NCBI GenBank assembly: GCA_003117195.1
Contig: BDSI01000031.1
Location: forward strand, 533,501 to 597,500
From: Eudorina sp. 2006-703-Eu-15
Lineage: Eukaryota; Chlorophyta; Chlorophyceae; Chlamydomonadales; Volvocaceae
DNA: 64,000 nt
Reading direction: 5' to 3'
Below the pieces are notes generated by a model that did not search any database, was not told the DNA's origin, and worked only from the letters and a program-made list of their open reading frames with translations. The translations under genes were made by a program, and so were the position numbers. This document shows, piece by piece, positions 37,712-50,235 of this stretch. Numbering within the stretch: position 1 is the stretch's first letter; each line of letters opens with the position of its first letter.

Positions 37712-38547
37712 TTGACCTGTGAATGCGGTCATTCTTTGTCGAACCAAATTTTCCTATCGTACTCCTGGATACGGCACGTTGAGCATTCCCAGGGGAAGGT
37801 ACTTCGGATTTTCGAAACCCTGGGGTTCGATTATAAGGCGCATGTGGAGGAGGCGCTCGGTGCGGAGGCCAAGGCAAAGGCCATTGTCGCGCTAGATATC
37901 CCTTTTGGAGATTTGCTCTTAGAATTTCGGCGCAGACTGCTCTGCGATTGGTCTGCTGATTGCCTGGATCAGGATCCCAGGGGCTTCCCGGAGTACACCG
38001 ATAGGGCTGGAGTGCAGGGGCCGGGCGTGACAGCATGTCGGTACCTGAACTGGATGGGCCTTGCGTACACACCGATCGATCACAAGCGAAAGCTGGAGCA
38101 TATGACGTCTGATATGCCGAGAAAGCATCACACGGCGCTAATGCGATTCCGGCTTGGCCGTTGGGATCTGGAGGTATCGCGGTTAGCACGGGGGCCCGGG
38201 CGCACGCCGCGCAGTACACGGACGTGCCGGGTTTGCAATAGTGGAGCGGTAGAGGACGAGCTACACGTGCTAATTGAATGTCCGGTCTACGAACCGCTAC
38301 GCCGAGCGGTGGATCTCCCTGATGACTCGGATATGTTCGGAATCATGTTTTTGTTTGACCAGTGCAAGCTTGGTCATTTCTTATATCAGGTGCAGAAGTT
38401 GCGGAAGGAAAAGCTGCAGAGATGAGAGACTCAGCTACCTTTTGTTCTTTTGATCTTTTGTGCGCCCTTTGACGGATGACCGTTGTGGGGGAACACATGT
38501 TTATAGCCGTAAGGCCTGTACAACATGTAACAACCAACCAACCATTC
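37712..38547 (+). mobile_element. 3' remnant of a LINE-type (non-LTR) retrotransposon
   Basis: An open frame of about 237 residues (ending TGA at 38425) resembles the C-terminus downstream of a non-LTR reverse transcriptase. A conserved-looking MRFRLGRWDLEVSRL segment is followed by the zinc-knuckle signature CRVCNSGAVEDELHVLIEC, that is C-x2-C-x9-H-x4-C, then an aromatic/basic tail. No reverse transcriptase or endonuclease core is present and there is no in-frame ATG at the left edge, so the copy is 5'-truncated, as is usual for LINEs. The 3' flank has TGTAA and a short CAAC tandem tail (about 38528-38547), typical of LINE 3' ends. The reading frame is still intact, so the insertion is fairly recent. 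Confidence 0.65.
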
Positions 38548-38691
38548 CCAGCTTGACGGACAGCTTTTGTTGGTGAGATTGCCATATAGGTTATAATTAC
38601 ATCATGAGAACGATCACCTAGGTAAAATGGACCTTGTAATATCGCAAGCCGGCCTGTAGTGATTAAATCCAACGTTCTTTCAATTAACGCG

Positions 38692-41600
38692 ATGTGGGGC
38701 CAATTAAACAATCTTACAAAACTAGTGTCTGAGCAGGCCGGATCGGTAATCAAAGAGGCTGGACTAGATGCAACCCTGGTGAGAGCAAAGTAGCTATCGC
38801 ATTTGCCGCAATATGGGGAATGGCTATGTGCGTCGTTGGGTATGATTGTACATGGGAACTGTGTTACGCCCTACTGATCTGGTGCAATCACTCCTTTCTC
38901 TGAAGACTTCCGCCAAGCAACAATTGACCGGACAGCTTGACAAGCTTGCAAGCAGCGTATTGGTGATTGAGCCCGGGCAAACTGGCAAGGCGGTGGGTTT
39001 GTTGCAGTTGCACGGACGGAATGAACATCGGCAACAGCACATCTGCCAACATGGATGTTTGCAGTCGGGAGTAAATGCTGGCTACGGGGATGATGGCGCG
39101 GCGAACGTGGGAAACGGCCAGGTGAGCGACCACCTTCGGCAGGTTTCGTGCGTCGCGCGAAGTTGTATGTGACGTGGAAGAAGCTCCTAAACCGCAGGAT
39201 GCCACTGCACTCCTCACACTCCGTGAGGAGAACGCTAAGCTGCAGGCCCAAGTCCGGAAGTTGCAAGAGGTAAGCTGTCAGACCGTGTCGCCCGTGTTGG
39301 TCCTTGACTCCCCTGTCATTCAACACAACGCCGTTTGGTGGAGGAAGACTACACTGCGACTATTGCTCCTTGAACCCCAGCACGCGTTGCATTTGCACTG
39401 CTGAGGGCGGGTTTGGGCAAGGACGGCGCTTACCATTTTCACCGTCTGTCACTGAGTTGACCGTTGTAGCCGTGCACAACCTCCATCTTGCCGGACCTGT
39501 CTTGTCCCGTAACCTGATCCCATTCGACCACACAAGCGTCCATGGCACCGCGGAGTGCCTCGGCTGCCCATATGGAAACCCGCTCTATGCCGGCTTAGTG
39601 TCACGCCTTACCGCACTCGGCCTATCACAGCGCGTCAGCAAGCGCCGTCGAGGCCGCAGCCGGCCCCGCAGCCAGAGTCCTCCGCATCTTAGGTCAGTCG
39701 GACGTCTTTGGCGGTTCCACCACATGTATGCGGGGCCGCGCGCTGTATGCCGCCACGGCTTGGTGCTGTATCTGATGCAGACCGCCGCTGACGTGCTTGG
39801 GGAGCTGGAGGAGGCTCAAGATGCCGTGGCCCGGGAGCAGGCCGCCCGGGCCACCGCAGAGCAGCGACTGGAAGCGGTCCAGAGGGAGCTGGCGGGAGCG
39901 CTGCAGACGCAGGCAGTAGCGGCTGTCGCATCCTCGTCTGAGGAGGTGCAGAAACTCAAGGTGCTCCTGGGAGGGATCTGAACATGCTATTGCGCTAGGG
40001 AGGGATCCAACCGTGTTATTTGCGATGCCGGCTGTGGTGATGGCGATTTTCCGCTACACCATCCCACGTTGCTCGAAAATGATCGTTGGAATAGGTACAT
40101 TAGGGGGCTGCTAATCTCACCTTTCGCTCTTGGCCACGTCACGTCCTCTTGCCCCGTCTGTCCTCCTGCTCCTGTCCTCAGGATGCCCTGGCCGCCAGCG
40201 AGGCGAGCGCCAAGGCTATGGAGACCAAGGGCCGTCGGCAATACAACCAGCTCATGGCCACCAAGCAGCAGCTCACTGATCTAGAGGCCCAGAACGTGCG
40301 ACTGAAGGAGCAGCACGACGCGCTGGAGGCACAGCGCGCGCGCCTGGAGGAGCAGCTTGTGGGGCTGCAGGGCCGCGAGAGGGAGCTGCTGCAAGCTGCC
40401 AGCCTCAAAGAGGAGGAGGCCAAGGCATCAGGTGGGGTGCATGATCAGGATGGTCCATCAACAATGTCCCGGACGGAGGGCGATAAAAGCCCGGCACGGA
40501 GACCCTTGACAAGACACTTAAAATGGCGGACGGCCCACATGCCACACCCCGGAATCGGCGACATGAAGTTGTGGTATGGCAAATGCGACCGGGCTGGGAT
40601 GTGGGTCGGTTGGATACTGCGAATGCAACTGCCTTCGTCGTGCGCAACGCCGGCAGGCAGGGAAGCTGCCCGCACCCCGCTTGAGGCATTACATTGAGCC
40701 ATCAGGAGGGGATATGGCGAGCCGGTTGGATGCCCAGTCGCCACGTGGCATGTTCGAGGGCTGCTATATCAACTGCCCAGCGGCAGTCGATGAATGACTG
40801 TGCCCCAACAACCTTTCACCTGCCGTCGGCAGACGATGCATTGGCGCGCCTGCAGGAGCTCTCCGATCAGGCGGAGGAGCTGCGGTCGCAGCTGCGGCAG
40901 CGTGACGAGCGGCTCACGGAGCTGGAGGCGCAGCTGCAGTGGCAGAGGGCGGAGCAGCTGGACGCCGTGCAGACGGCGGCGCAGATGCAGGCGGAGGCAG
41001 AGGCGCGTGCGGAGGCGGAGGCGGCGGAGCTGCGGACGAAGCTGGAGGCGGCTCTTTCGGACCTTCGTGAGGTGAGGTCGGAAGGGCGGATGAAAGGCCT
41101 GCTGCCGCCTGAATGGATGATATTAATGATGTGGCCAGGGCCTCCAGCGAATGTAGCAGCGAATGTAATGGTATGCCCTTCAGAGGGTTCCAAAATTCGA
41201 ACCCCCGAAAGGGATACGTCATCTAGATTCACAACTACACGTCAATCACACATGTTTGCGCACGCGTGCTTCGGTCCTCCTTCCAAGCACATTCGCTGGT
41301 CTGGACCCCCGCCTGGTTCAGGCGGAGACCCGGGCCCAGCAGGCCGCTGCCGAGGCTGACCGCCTGGGCGCGGAGCTGCAGTCCCAGTGCAGCGAGCGGC
41401 AGCAGCGGGAGGAGACGGCGGGCGCCGAGGCGGCTGCACTCGCGACGCAGCTGACGGCGGCGAAGCAGCAGCTGGAGGCCCTGACGGCGGAGGCTGCGCA
41501 GCTGCGATCGGAGCTGGCGCAGCAGCGGCAGATGCTGCAGGAGCGCAGCGCGGCGGCAGAGGCTGAGCGGCGGCATGCGGCGGAGGCGGAGGCCGCGCGG

Positions 41601-44600
41601 GTTGATGCGGAGGCGCGCGGCGTGGCGGCGGCGGTGGAGCTTGAGCGGCTGAAGCAGCGGCTGGCGGCAGAGGAGAGTAGACACCGTCGGGACATTGACG
41701 AGCTGAACGACAGCTTGGACGAGCTGCGACGGCAACTGGACGAGCAACGCGCCACCGCAGCCGCTGGCGCGGGTCTGGCACAGCGGCTTGCGGTGTATGC
41801 TGCCGAACTGGAATCAGCGACAGTATCGTACGAGGCGACTTTGGTGTCGTACAGAGGTCACGGCGTTGCGTTGGACGAGGTGCAGGAGCGGTTGGCCGGG
41901 TTACGGAGTCAATGTGCAGCGTCGGATGGATGCGAGCAGGTTGTAGCGGCGGCGGCAGAGCTGTCGCCGGTTGCGCTTGAGGCAGCTGAGCAGGAGCTGT
42001 CGCGTTTACGGGCCGAGCTCGCGCAGCTGCGTCAAGGCGCGGACGTGGCGGCGCAGCTTCGGAAGCAGCTGGCGGCACGTGATGGGGAGCTGTACGACGC
42101 GCGTCAGCGCGCGCAGCGCGCAGAGCAAGAGCGGGCCTCCCTGGAGGAGCGGCTGCAGCGCGTCCAGGGGCAGCTGCGGGAGGCGAGGGAGGCCCGCGAT
42201 GCGTACTGCTCTGAGGCCGAGGAACAGCGGCGGCGGCTGCAGGCTGACTTAGACGCCGCAGAGCAGCGCATGCGGGAGGTGGAGGCGCAGATGGCGGCAG
42301 CTGGGGCAGCCGCGGCGGCGGCGGAGCAGCGCGCTGCAGCAGCTGCGCAACAGGTCGAGGAGGTAGAGGCCCGGGCGGCGGCGGTGGCCAAAGCGGCAGC
42401 CGCGGCCGAGGCGGCGCTCGTTGACCGCGCAGATGCGGCGGAGGCGCAAGTGCGGCAGCTGCGCGGCGAGCTGAACGCGGCAGCCGCATCGCAGGCCGCC
42501 GCTGGCGCGGACGCAGAGTCGCGCTGGGCGATGCTGTCACAGGAGAAGGCCCGTCTGGAGGAGGAAGTGACCCGTGGGTCGGTGGCATTGCAAGAAACGC
42601 AGGCGCGAGTGGCCGCTCTTGAAAGCGAGAAAGCGCACCTTGAAGACATCGTGACCCGCGGGTCAGCCGCCGTACAAGAAGCTCAGGCACAGGTGGAGGC
42701 GCTCAGCACCGAGAAGGCCCACCTGGAAGCGGAGGTGGCCCGTGGTTCGCTATCGTTGAAAGAAGCACAGGCGCACGCGGACGAACTGGAGGCGGCGCGA
42801 ACGCGGCTGGAGGAGTCCTGCGAGTCGCTTGAGGCCAGGGTGGCGGCGCTGGAGGCGGAGACGGCGGGGCTGCGCGCGCAGCTGGGGGAGGGCGGCGAGG
42901 CGTCCAGGGCGGCTGCGGCGGCGCTTGCGGCCGCACAGGCCGACGCAACGCAGCTCAAGGGCCGCCTCTCCGACCTGGAACAGCAGCTCGCCAACCGGTA
43001 CGGGGGGCTCCGGAGGCGTCCTGACCACCCGTCACTGTTGTAGCGGCCCTCTTATTTCAAGCCGACCCACGCGCCACGGCACGTGGTCCCTTCCGTTGCA
43101 CACACCGGTGCCCTCCTCCCGCGTATCCCGCTTTCCACCGCGCCTCTGCTGCGCCGCACCGCGCTCGACGGGGCCTAGGCGACACAGCACGCATGTTCCC
43201 AGATCGTGTCCGGCCCCGCGCCCGCAGTTGCCCTCCGCCCACGCCGCGCTGCCCTGCAGGTCTCAGGCGCTGCAGGCTTCCGAGCGAGCCCTGGCCCAGG
43301 CCAAGTCGGAGCTTCATGACGCCCAATCGGAGCTGGCGGGATGCCGCAGCCAGCTGGCCAGCACCGAGGGCAAGCTGGAGCGCCTGAGTCGGGAGGTGGG
43401 TAAAAGCCACTGTAGAAAGCCAAACCCACAAGCGGGGTAGCACTATAGCCCTGCAGGGGCGCCCGACAACCAAGCGGTGCATGGTTGGCTGCCGCACCGG
43501 CTCACCAGAGATGTTGCGGGTTTACACTTACACTCGGCCAATGGGACTTCCCAGGCGCCGGGCCCGACACTCGCCGTGCTCGGGCTTTTTCTGATCACCC
43601 AAGAACTATGAGCACCCAATCCTGGGTTCTTGAACGGTATGAGCATGGGGTTGACGTTCAGATGGGGCATCGCCGTGAGAAACCAACGCCGCTTGTCGCT
43701 GCGTGGATGTTGATGGCAACTGCTCCGTGCGTGTGAGGGTTGTGTTCCGTCGTCCCGCGGGCCGCGCCCTTGCAGGCCGCGGACAAAGCGACGGCGCTGG
43801 AGGCGGTGCGCACCGGCTCCCAGGCGGAGCTGGGGCTGGCGGCGCAGCGGCTGGTGGCCGCCACGACGCGCGTGACGGAGCTGGAGGCGGCGCTGGCGGC
43901 GGCCAACAGCGCGCACGACGAGGCGGCGTCGGCGCTGCAGCATAAGCTGACCGCGATGGAGAAGGAGGCGGTGTCCTCTCGCAGCGCTGTGCGCCAACTG
44001 GAACAGCAGGCAAGCGACTGGCGCGCGCCGCAGCTTGTGGAGCCCGCGTTGGGGCCAGGTCGATTTCGGGGATGTAGCTGCCCCGACGCTGGGCCTGTTC
44101 CTTGACTGTCACTGTGGACCGTGCACCGTCTAGGTGGTTTGCAGCTGTGCAATCGGTGAGCCCTCGGTTGGAATGGTACACAAGTAGTACATGGTACATT
44201 TGACTTTGGTACATGTGTGTTTTGACGGTCAGCTGCGGCTCCTGGCCGGTGAAGGGTGCGGCGGTGTGCGTTCATCATCGGTTGCGGCTCCCGCTTGGCC
44301 GCGCGCAGGTGTCGGTGCTGCGGGACAGCCTGACGGCTGAACGCGACGCCGCGGCCGCCACGGCCGCCGTGGTGCGGTCCGAGCTGGAGGCCAAGGCGAC
44401 CGCGGACGTGGCGGCTGCCACTGCCAGCCTCGCCAAGCAGTGGCAGACCCGTCTGGACGAGGCGACCGCTAGGCACTCGGCGGCGCTGCAGGTGCGTCCA
44501 AGAACCACGTCTGCGAGGTCTCGGATGGGATGGGAGACATAGGTGGGGTGATGTAACTGAGCGCGAGAGTGGCGCCGACGTATTCATGTCTTAGTGAGCC

Positions 44601-47600
44601 GTTGTGTGTGCGTGTGTCGTCGTCGTCGTCGTCCTCGTCGACCTCGTCGTCGTGTATGGCATGGGATGCGGCGGAGCCCCCCAAACCCTCTGCGGAGTCC
44701 CCTGAACCTGAAACGAACCCGTGTGGCCCAGCCCCTTGCAACCTGGCAAAGCAGCCGGGCGGCGCTGCACGCCACAGCATCAGCACGACACTGCGTAGCG
44801 AGGTATAAACCTCTGACTCGGACGTCCATGCCAATCATCGGGTCACAGCGTTCTTGTAACTTACCGCGATAGACTCACAAGGATCAGTGGCGACGGACCC
44901 GTGCGGCGACCGCATCCGCTGTGTGCGTTACTGTGTCCCGCCTGTCGCGTGCCGTCGGCTACCTGCCCCCACAGGAGGCCCAACAGGAGCTGGAGGCGGT
45001 GCGGGAGAAGGCGCGGGTGGCGGAGGAGGAGCTGGCGATGCTGCAGGCGGCCAGCGGCGACATGGAGCGGCTGAGGAAGAAGGTGAGGGGGCGTCCGCCA
45101 CAGCCTGCGCTCGGGCAGGGGTCCATGGGACTGGAAATTTCGGATTGCAGGCCAGGGCGTGGTTGCCAGCGGAAGGTGCGTGTATGCCACGGGCAGCCAA
45201 TCCAGCAATAACCTCTCATCAACTACCATGGTGGCTGCGGAGACCTCAGTTGCGGACTGTGTCGCCACCGCTGTCGCCCTTGCCAACACTTGCACCACCC
45301 AGCCCCACGACCATCCAACCCGCAATATACACGTAAGATATCGCCTCCTCACCCGCACATCCGGGCTTGCGGAGTCGCGACCAGCCGGCCTGGGTTCCTA
45401 CACACCCGCGGCACCTGGGTGTGCCCTGGTTCGTTTCCGGGTTTGGTTTCTTGGTTTCTTCAGTTGAACCTACCCGGCAACACCCATGCAATATGCACTC
45501 GGCCCCTGCCCCCGGCCTCCCCCGACCGCGTCCCTAGGTGGCGGACTTCGGGCCGCTCATCTCCCGGCTGGAGGCGGACAAGGCGGCAGCGCGCCAGACG
45601 GCCAGCGAGGCGCAGGTGGCGCAGCAGCAGCTGGAGGAGCGCGTGCGCGCCATGGAGGCCGAGGCGGCGGAGCGCAACCGCAAGTTCCAGATGCTGCAGC
45701 GCACCTTCAAGGGCGAGGTGGAGAGCGCGCGGCAGCAGCTGGAGGCGGTGCAGGCGCAGATCGCGTCGCATGTGGCCGCGGCGGCGGCGGCGGAGCAGCG
45801 GGCGGAGGAGGAGGCGGCGCGGCGGGAGGTGGGTGGGTGGAGCGGGGGGTGGGCGCTGGTCGGTGCCTCGTAGGGTTCTGCTTGGGGAGATCTCTGCGTC
45901 TTCTTGTGGGGTCGGGGTGGGGCGCTTATTGGTTTGGTGCTCTTCTGCGGCTTGGCTGTGTGACGCAATGGGGGTCCGGTAGGGCTGTGTGTGGGCTTTT
46001 GACGCTGTTGGCCGGCAGATTGTCAAGTCGGGAACGGATTGGAGACCGTCGGGTGTGTCACGTCTATGACTCGTCTTGTTCAAGGTTGCCAGTTGCGAGC
46101 AGGCTCGAGAGCGTCGATCATAGTTGCCGTAGTTGACCAGGGGAACCGAGGGGTGTGTTTTTGTATCTCGCCAGCTCGGCAACTCGTTCTGTTCGGCTCC
46201 ATCCCACATCCCATGAAAAAGCCGCCGGGGCTGGCGCGCCCTTGGTTGGGTTCGTACTTTGCAGGCGGCAGAGGGCGACCTGGCGGCGCTTCAGCAGCAG
46301 CTCGAGGACGCGCGCACGGGCGCGGCGCGTCTGGAGGCGGCGCTGACAGCGCAGGTGGCGGCGGCAGCGGAGGCGGCGGGCAAGCTGGCGGCAGCGGAGG
46401 CGATGCTGGCGGAGGAGCGTGCGGGCCAGGCGGCGGCGCACAACGACGGGGAGTCACTGCGACAGGACTTTGAGCGCATGGTGGCGGCCGGTGGGTGCCG
46501 TACCGTGGCGGGGGCCCCCGACACGGTACGTCACTGTTCCGCACGCATTCGCGTACCCGATGCGGCAGGACGGCGGTACTATGACCCCAACACTCATTCA
46601 CGGCACTCGTCGCACCCCTAGGGGCTGGGTGTGCCTGGGCAGTTTTCATTATAACCTCAAGGGGCCCACCCTCTTCAGGCGCAGCAGATGTCAATTAGGC
46701 ATATGTGAATGGATTGCGCCCCCGCTGCCACTCACCTTTTATGAGCTTCCCTTTTATGAGCTTCGGGGGCTCTGTTTTTTTTTGTTTATTTGTATCTGAG
46801 TGCCCTACCTCGGGGTCGGCCCGCAGCTGTGGCGGCCCGTGAGGAGGAGGCTGAGCGGCGCGTCGCCGCCGCGGTGGCGCGAGAGGAGGCGGCGCTGGAG
46901 GACGTGCGCGCCGCTGAGGCCCGGGCAGAGGCGGCGGAGCTCGCCAAGATTGAGCTGACCCTGGCGCTGGCGCGGGTCGACGACCAGGGGCGCGCGGCGG
47001 CGGCGACCGCGGGCGGGCTGCGGCCGTCGGTGTCGTCCCTGGGCCGCGTGGCCAGTCTCGTAGGTGAGACAAGTCAGGCAGCTCCTCTATGGAAGAGGAG
47101 GAGCGCTGGCGCCGTGGATTGGGAGATCTGCCGGACGAGACCGTGTTTGTGTAGGAATGGGGAAGGGGTTGATGATGGCTCCCTGCGGGGGTGATGCATC
47201 ACAAGCGAGCGTACGTCTCGGGGTGGGAGGAGGACGTCGAAAGGCCCTCATGGCCGCCGCCTCAACGTGCGTCCGAGGCTGCTGAGATTCCTCTCCCTCC
47301 CCCGAACCTGCACTGGCACGCCCGCGACACCGCAGGTGCCAGCTCCGGCGACTACAACGCGACCGGTGGCAGCCACGGCGGCGCGGACGGAGCTGACGGC
47401 GGTGCGGGCGCCGATGGGGTCATGCCGTCGCCGTCCTTGGGCCACGAGCGGCGGCTGGCGGCTCGCCACGCGGAAATCCTGGCGGAGATGCAGCAGCGGG
47501 TGGACGAGGCGGAGCTGGCGGCGGCGGTGCAGACGCGGAGGGCGGTGGGGCTGGAGGAGGAGGTGGCCCGACTGCAGCAGCAGGTGTGTGGTATGGGTGT

Positions 47601-48258
47601 GCGTATGTTCATGCGTGTGGGTGGGTGGGTGGGTGGGTGGGTGTGGATGTGGTGGAGTTCAGAGGTCGTTCGGGCCGGAGAGTGCCGTATGCATGGACGA
47701 AGCTGCAGCCGAGTCATACCAGCGTCGGTCGGTGGGCCCGTGCCCGTGGCCTTCCTACCGGCCCGCCAAAAGCCCGCCGCCCAGTGCTGGACCGTGAATC
47801 AGCACCCCAGGGTGACAGCGCTGCAGGGCGTCATGGACAGTGAACAGCAAGCCTGGGTTTTGGAAGCCGGCCGTCCCTCAGGGACGCGTCCGGAAAAGCT
47901 GGACCTTCAGCAGCTGCTCCCCCCGCACCCGCCCCACACCCTGGCCGGGCGTCTCTGGCCTTCTTCCGAACTGTATCCCTCGCCCACACCCGACTGATTC
48001 GTCTGCACCCAACCGCCTGATCCCCGGTGCCAACGTGTCGCGTTTCGCTTGCTGGCACAGTTGGCCGAGTGCCAACGCCAGGTCAAGGAGCTGAGCTGGC
48101 AGATCTCCGTGGCGGTCGGCGGTACGCCCACCACCAGCGGGGGACGGACAGGACGGGGTGGCGGCGCCGGCGCTGCGGGCTCCAATACGGGCGCAGGGTC
48201 CGGGGGCATGGGCATGTTGGACATCTTGGGCTGCGGCGCCAACTACCGCCGCAACTGA
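38692..48258 (+). CDS. Large golgin-like coiled-coil protein, 15 exons, 1,454 aa
   Basis: Predicted long rod-like coiled-coil protein, probably a Golgi or vesicle tether. Exons: 38692-38778, 39198-39269, 39781-39960, 40182-40431, 40833-41071, 41322-42997, 43260-43395, 43776-44009, 44309-44491, 44975-45082, 45538-45828, 46265-46490, 46827-47063, 47336-47583, 48061-48258. All phases close (1,455 codons). The N-terminus MWGQLNNLTKLVSEQAGSV is a short amphipathic segment like those opening several golgins. Almost everything after it is heptad-rich Glu/Ala/Arg/Gln sequence. A Gly-rich tail ends in GMGMLDILGCGANYRRN; no GRIP domain or C-terminal membrane anchor is visible. Exon 6 contains three 28-residue repeats. 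Intron 8 (44010-44308) is GC-AG (CAG|GCAAGC), with phase 0 on both sides. The golgin label is inferred from architecture only; any other large coiled-coil protein, such as a basal-body protein, remains possible. Confidence 0.75.
42543..42794 (+). repeat. 84-bp tandem repeat, 3 copies, inside the coiled-coil gene
   Basis: Three 28-residue units (four heptads each) start with EKARLEEEVTRGS, EKAHLEDIVTRGS and EKAHLEAEVARGS. The first two carry an intact GACCCRYGGGTC palindrome at the same offset (42569 and 42653); the third has lost it. Confidence 0.9.
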
Positions 48259-48798
48259 AGAGCAAATGAGCAACGTGCGCTGGGTGCTTCCTGACCGCGG
48301 CGGCGTTGCGTTGTGGAATGTTGCGTGGCGCTGCGTGGCCTGCGTCGCTGGGATGAAGCCGTCCGCGTCACATCCACGCGGTACCGTGTGTGCGTGTCGG
48401 GGTGCGCATGTGTGCCCAACGAGGAAACCCGCGTGCGTGTCCCTGTGCGCTGTTTAGGTTAGAGGTTTTCGCCGTGCATAAACAAACTTGGCCGCGAGAA
48501 GCATTCGAGGCAGTCACCGTGGATGTGCGAGGGTGTGGGTGTGTGTTGGGAGATAACCCGCCCGGCCCAAACATTTACCAGCATACCGTGTATGTGTTTT
48601 TGTTTTGTGTGGCGGCAGCACTACGTTGGGGTGAGGACGCAGAGTCTACTCGGGATGTCAGCCAAGCACCGTCAAACTCGCGTCATAGGCTTCAGTACCT
48701 TGATAGAATGTAGCGAGCGTCGTACCGGACCGTCGCACTCTGGGAGACGTTCAGACGTAGTGAGCACCAGGAGTCTGAGGTGTGTGACCGTGTGTTGC

Positions 48799-48803
48799 TG
48801 TAA
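48799..48803 (+). terminator. Polyadenylation signal TGTAA of the coiled-coil gene
   Basis: TGTAA about 540 bases after the stop codon at 48258, a normal 3' UTR length for these algae. Confidence 0.5.
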
Positions 48804-49930
48804 GGGAGCGTGTTCTTACTTAAGTGGATGGACCTGCCGCCGAAGTACCTGGGGCCGGGCTGCCTCAGACGCACAAGGTAGTACTTGCGCTGGACCAAGC
48901 GCCATTTACGGGTCCTCGCTTGCGGAGGAGGAGGAGAAGGGCCCACTGGTAGGTTCCAGGGTGAGTGTGTTGCCATTGGGGACCCTAAGGGAGCCAACGG
49001 TGTTGAGGTGGTCTCTTCACGAAGTTCTGGTGTTGCTCGGCTTCGAACTCCAAACCAGTCAGCGGCAGCCATGTTAGTGTGGTATTGATATGCATGAGCG
49101 CTAGGTTTCCAGCCATCCCTGAGGAGGCCTGGGGCGGGGTAGTCGACTGCAGTTGCGGCGCAGTCTGCGCAGGGGAGGCTGAGCGCGAGTTATCAGGTTT
49201 GCGGACAGTGTGGGTTCAGGGTTTTGTCCTTGACGGGCGCAGGCGTGTTGCTGCGATCGGGCTGAGACAGGGTCGGGCTAGCCAGCTGACTGGCCCACGC
49301 CGGGCAAGCACGTGCCAGCGGAGGCTCAATGGCTTCGTCGCCGTCTCAACGTATGGTAAAAGCGTCCCTCCAGAATGCGTCTCCGATGTTTCTCCGGCCA
49401 GTCTTTCCGCGAAACAGGAACAAGTCATCCGTGCAACAGGTACGAGTCTCACGGACACCTTACACTAGTCCCGTCCTCTGCATCAATGCGCCCGGCTCAT
49501 AAATCTATAGATCATGTATCCGTCCAGGCGTCCAGCCTTCAGGGCCCTTCAGCCGTCATCCACTTGCGTGCACACAGGTCCGCGAGTGCGAGGCTACAAC
49601 CGATATGTCAAACCTGGTTGTGAAGATCGTGGGCCCGGGGCCGCAACAACCAGTCCCGGCAGCCTTTCGTCAACGATTCGCGCACGTCATGGCTCTCCAA
49701 CATTACGACTCGGCACACCGTCAATCTGTTCTTCAGCAATGCGCATTCCACCAATAGGCCATACGCATTAGCTATGCCTGCCTGAATGCCCTGACGTTTA
49801 TCTGTACCTGTCCTATCGCCCTGACGTACGCTGCAGGGGGATGCTACTTCAGTACGGTGCAACGGTGTAGCAAGTATGCGAAACCTCAACAGCCCAACGC
49901 GAACTACATGGCCGGTGTAACGACGGAGCG

Positions 49931-49935
49931 TTACA
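49931..49935 (-). terminator. Polyadenylation signal TGTAA of the cytochrome b5 gene
   Basis: TTACA on the plus strand, 300 bases beyond the stop codon at 50236 in the direction of transcription. Confidence 0.45.
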
Positions 49936-50235
49936 GACGGACCCCTGTGCAATCCCATCCGGCGTGTGTATTCTTCGTCTGTGCTTGCCGAAGTGACACG
50001 CAATGACACGTGCACGGTTAATTATACCTCTCAGTACAATAAGTACAAGAAAGTAGGAAAAAGAACACGAGATTAGGAAAACAATGCCCCGGAGTAAAGG
50101 ATAGAAAAAGAAGCAATGAAATCAACAAAATTGCAGGCACGCCGTTCCGAAGCAGTGGAGGAGGTTCGACACGCGGTCCGCGGCATTGAAAAAGATTGTG
50201 TGGCGATATCGCAGCGCGCGGGCCATGGGGCCGAA

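Larger units (their letters stand above)
48259..50235. other. Interval between two convergent genes
   Basis: Contains the 3' UTR of the coiled-coil gene (+) and that of the cytochrome b5-domain gene (-), each with a TGTAA signal. The central kilobase (about 48810-49930) has short open frames of no recognisable character. Confidence 0.5.

Noticed and set aside
39122..39162. A possible 41-base intron and extra exon upstream of 39198 in the coiled-coil gene
   Set aside because: Direct splicing 38778 to 39198 closes in phase 0 without it, and 41 bases is shorter than usual algal introns.
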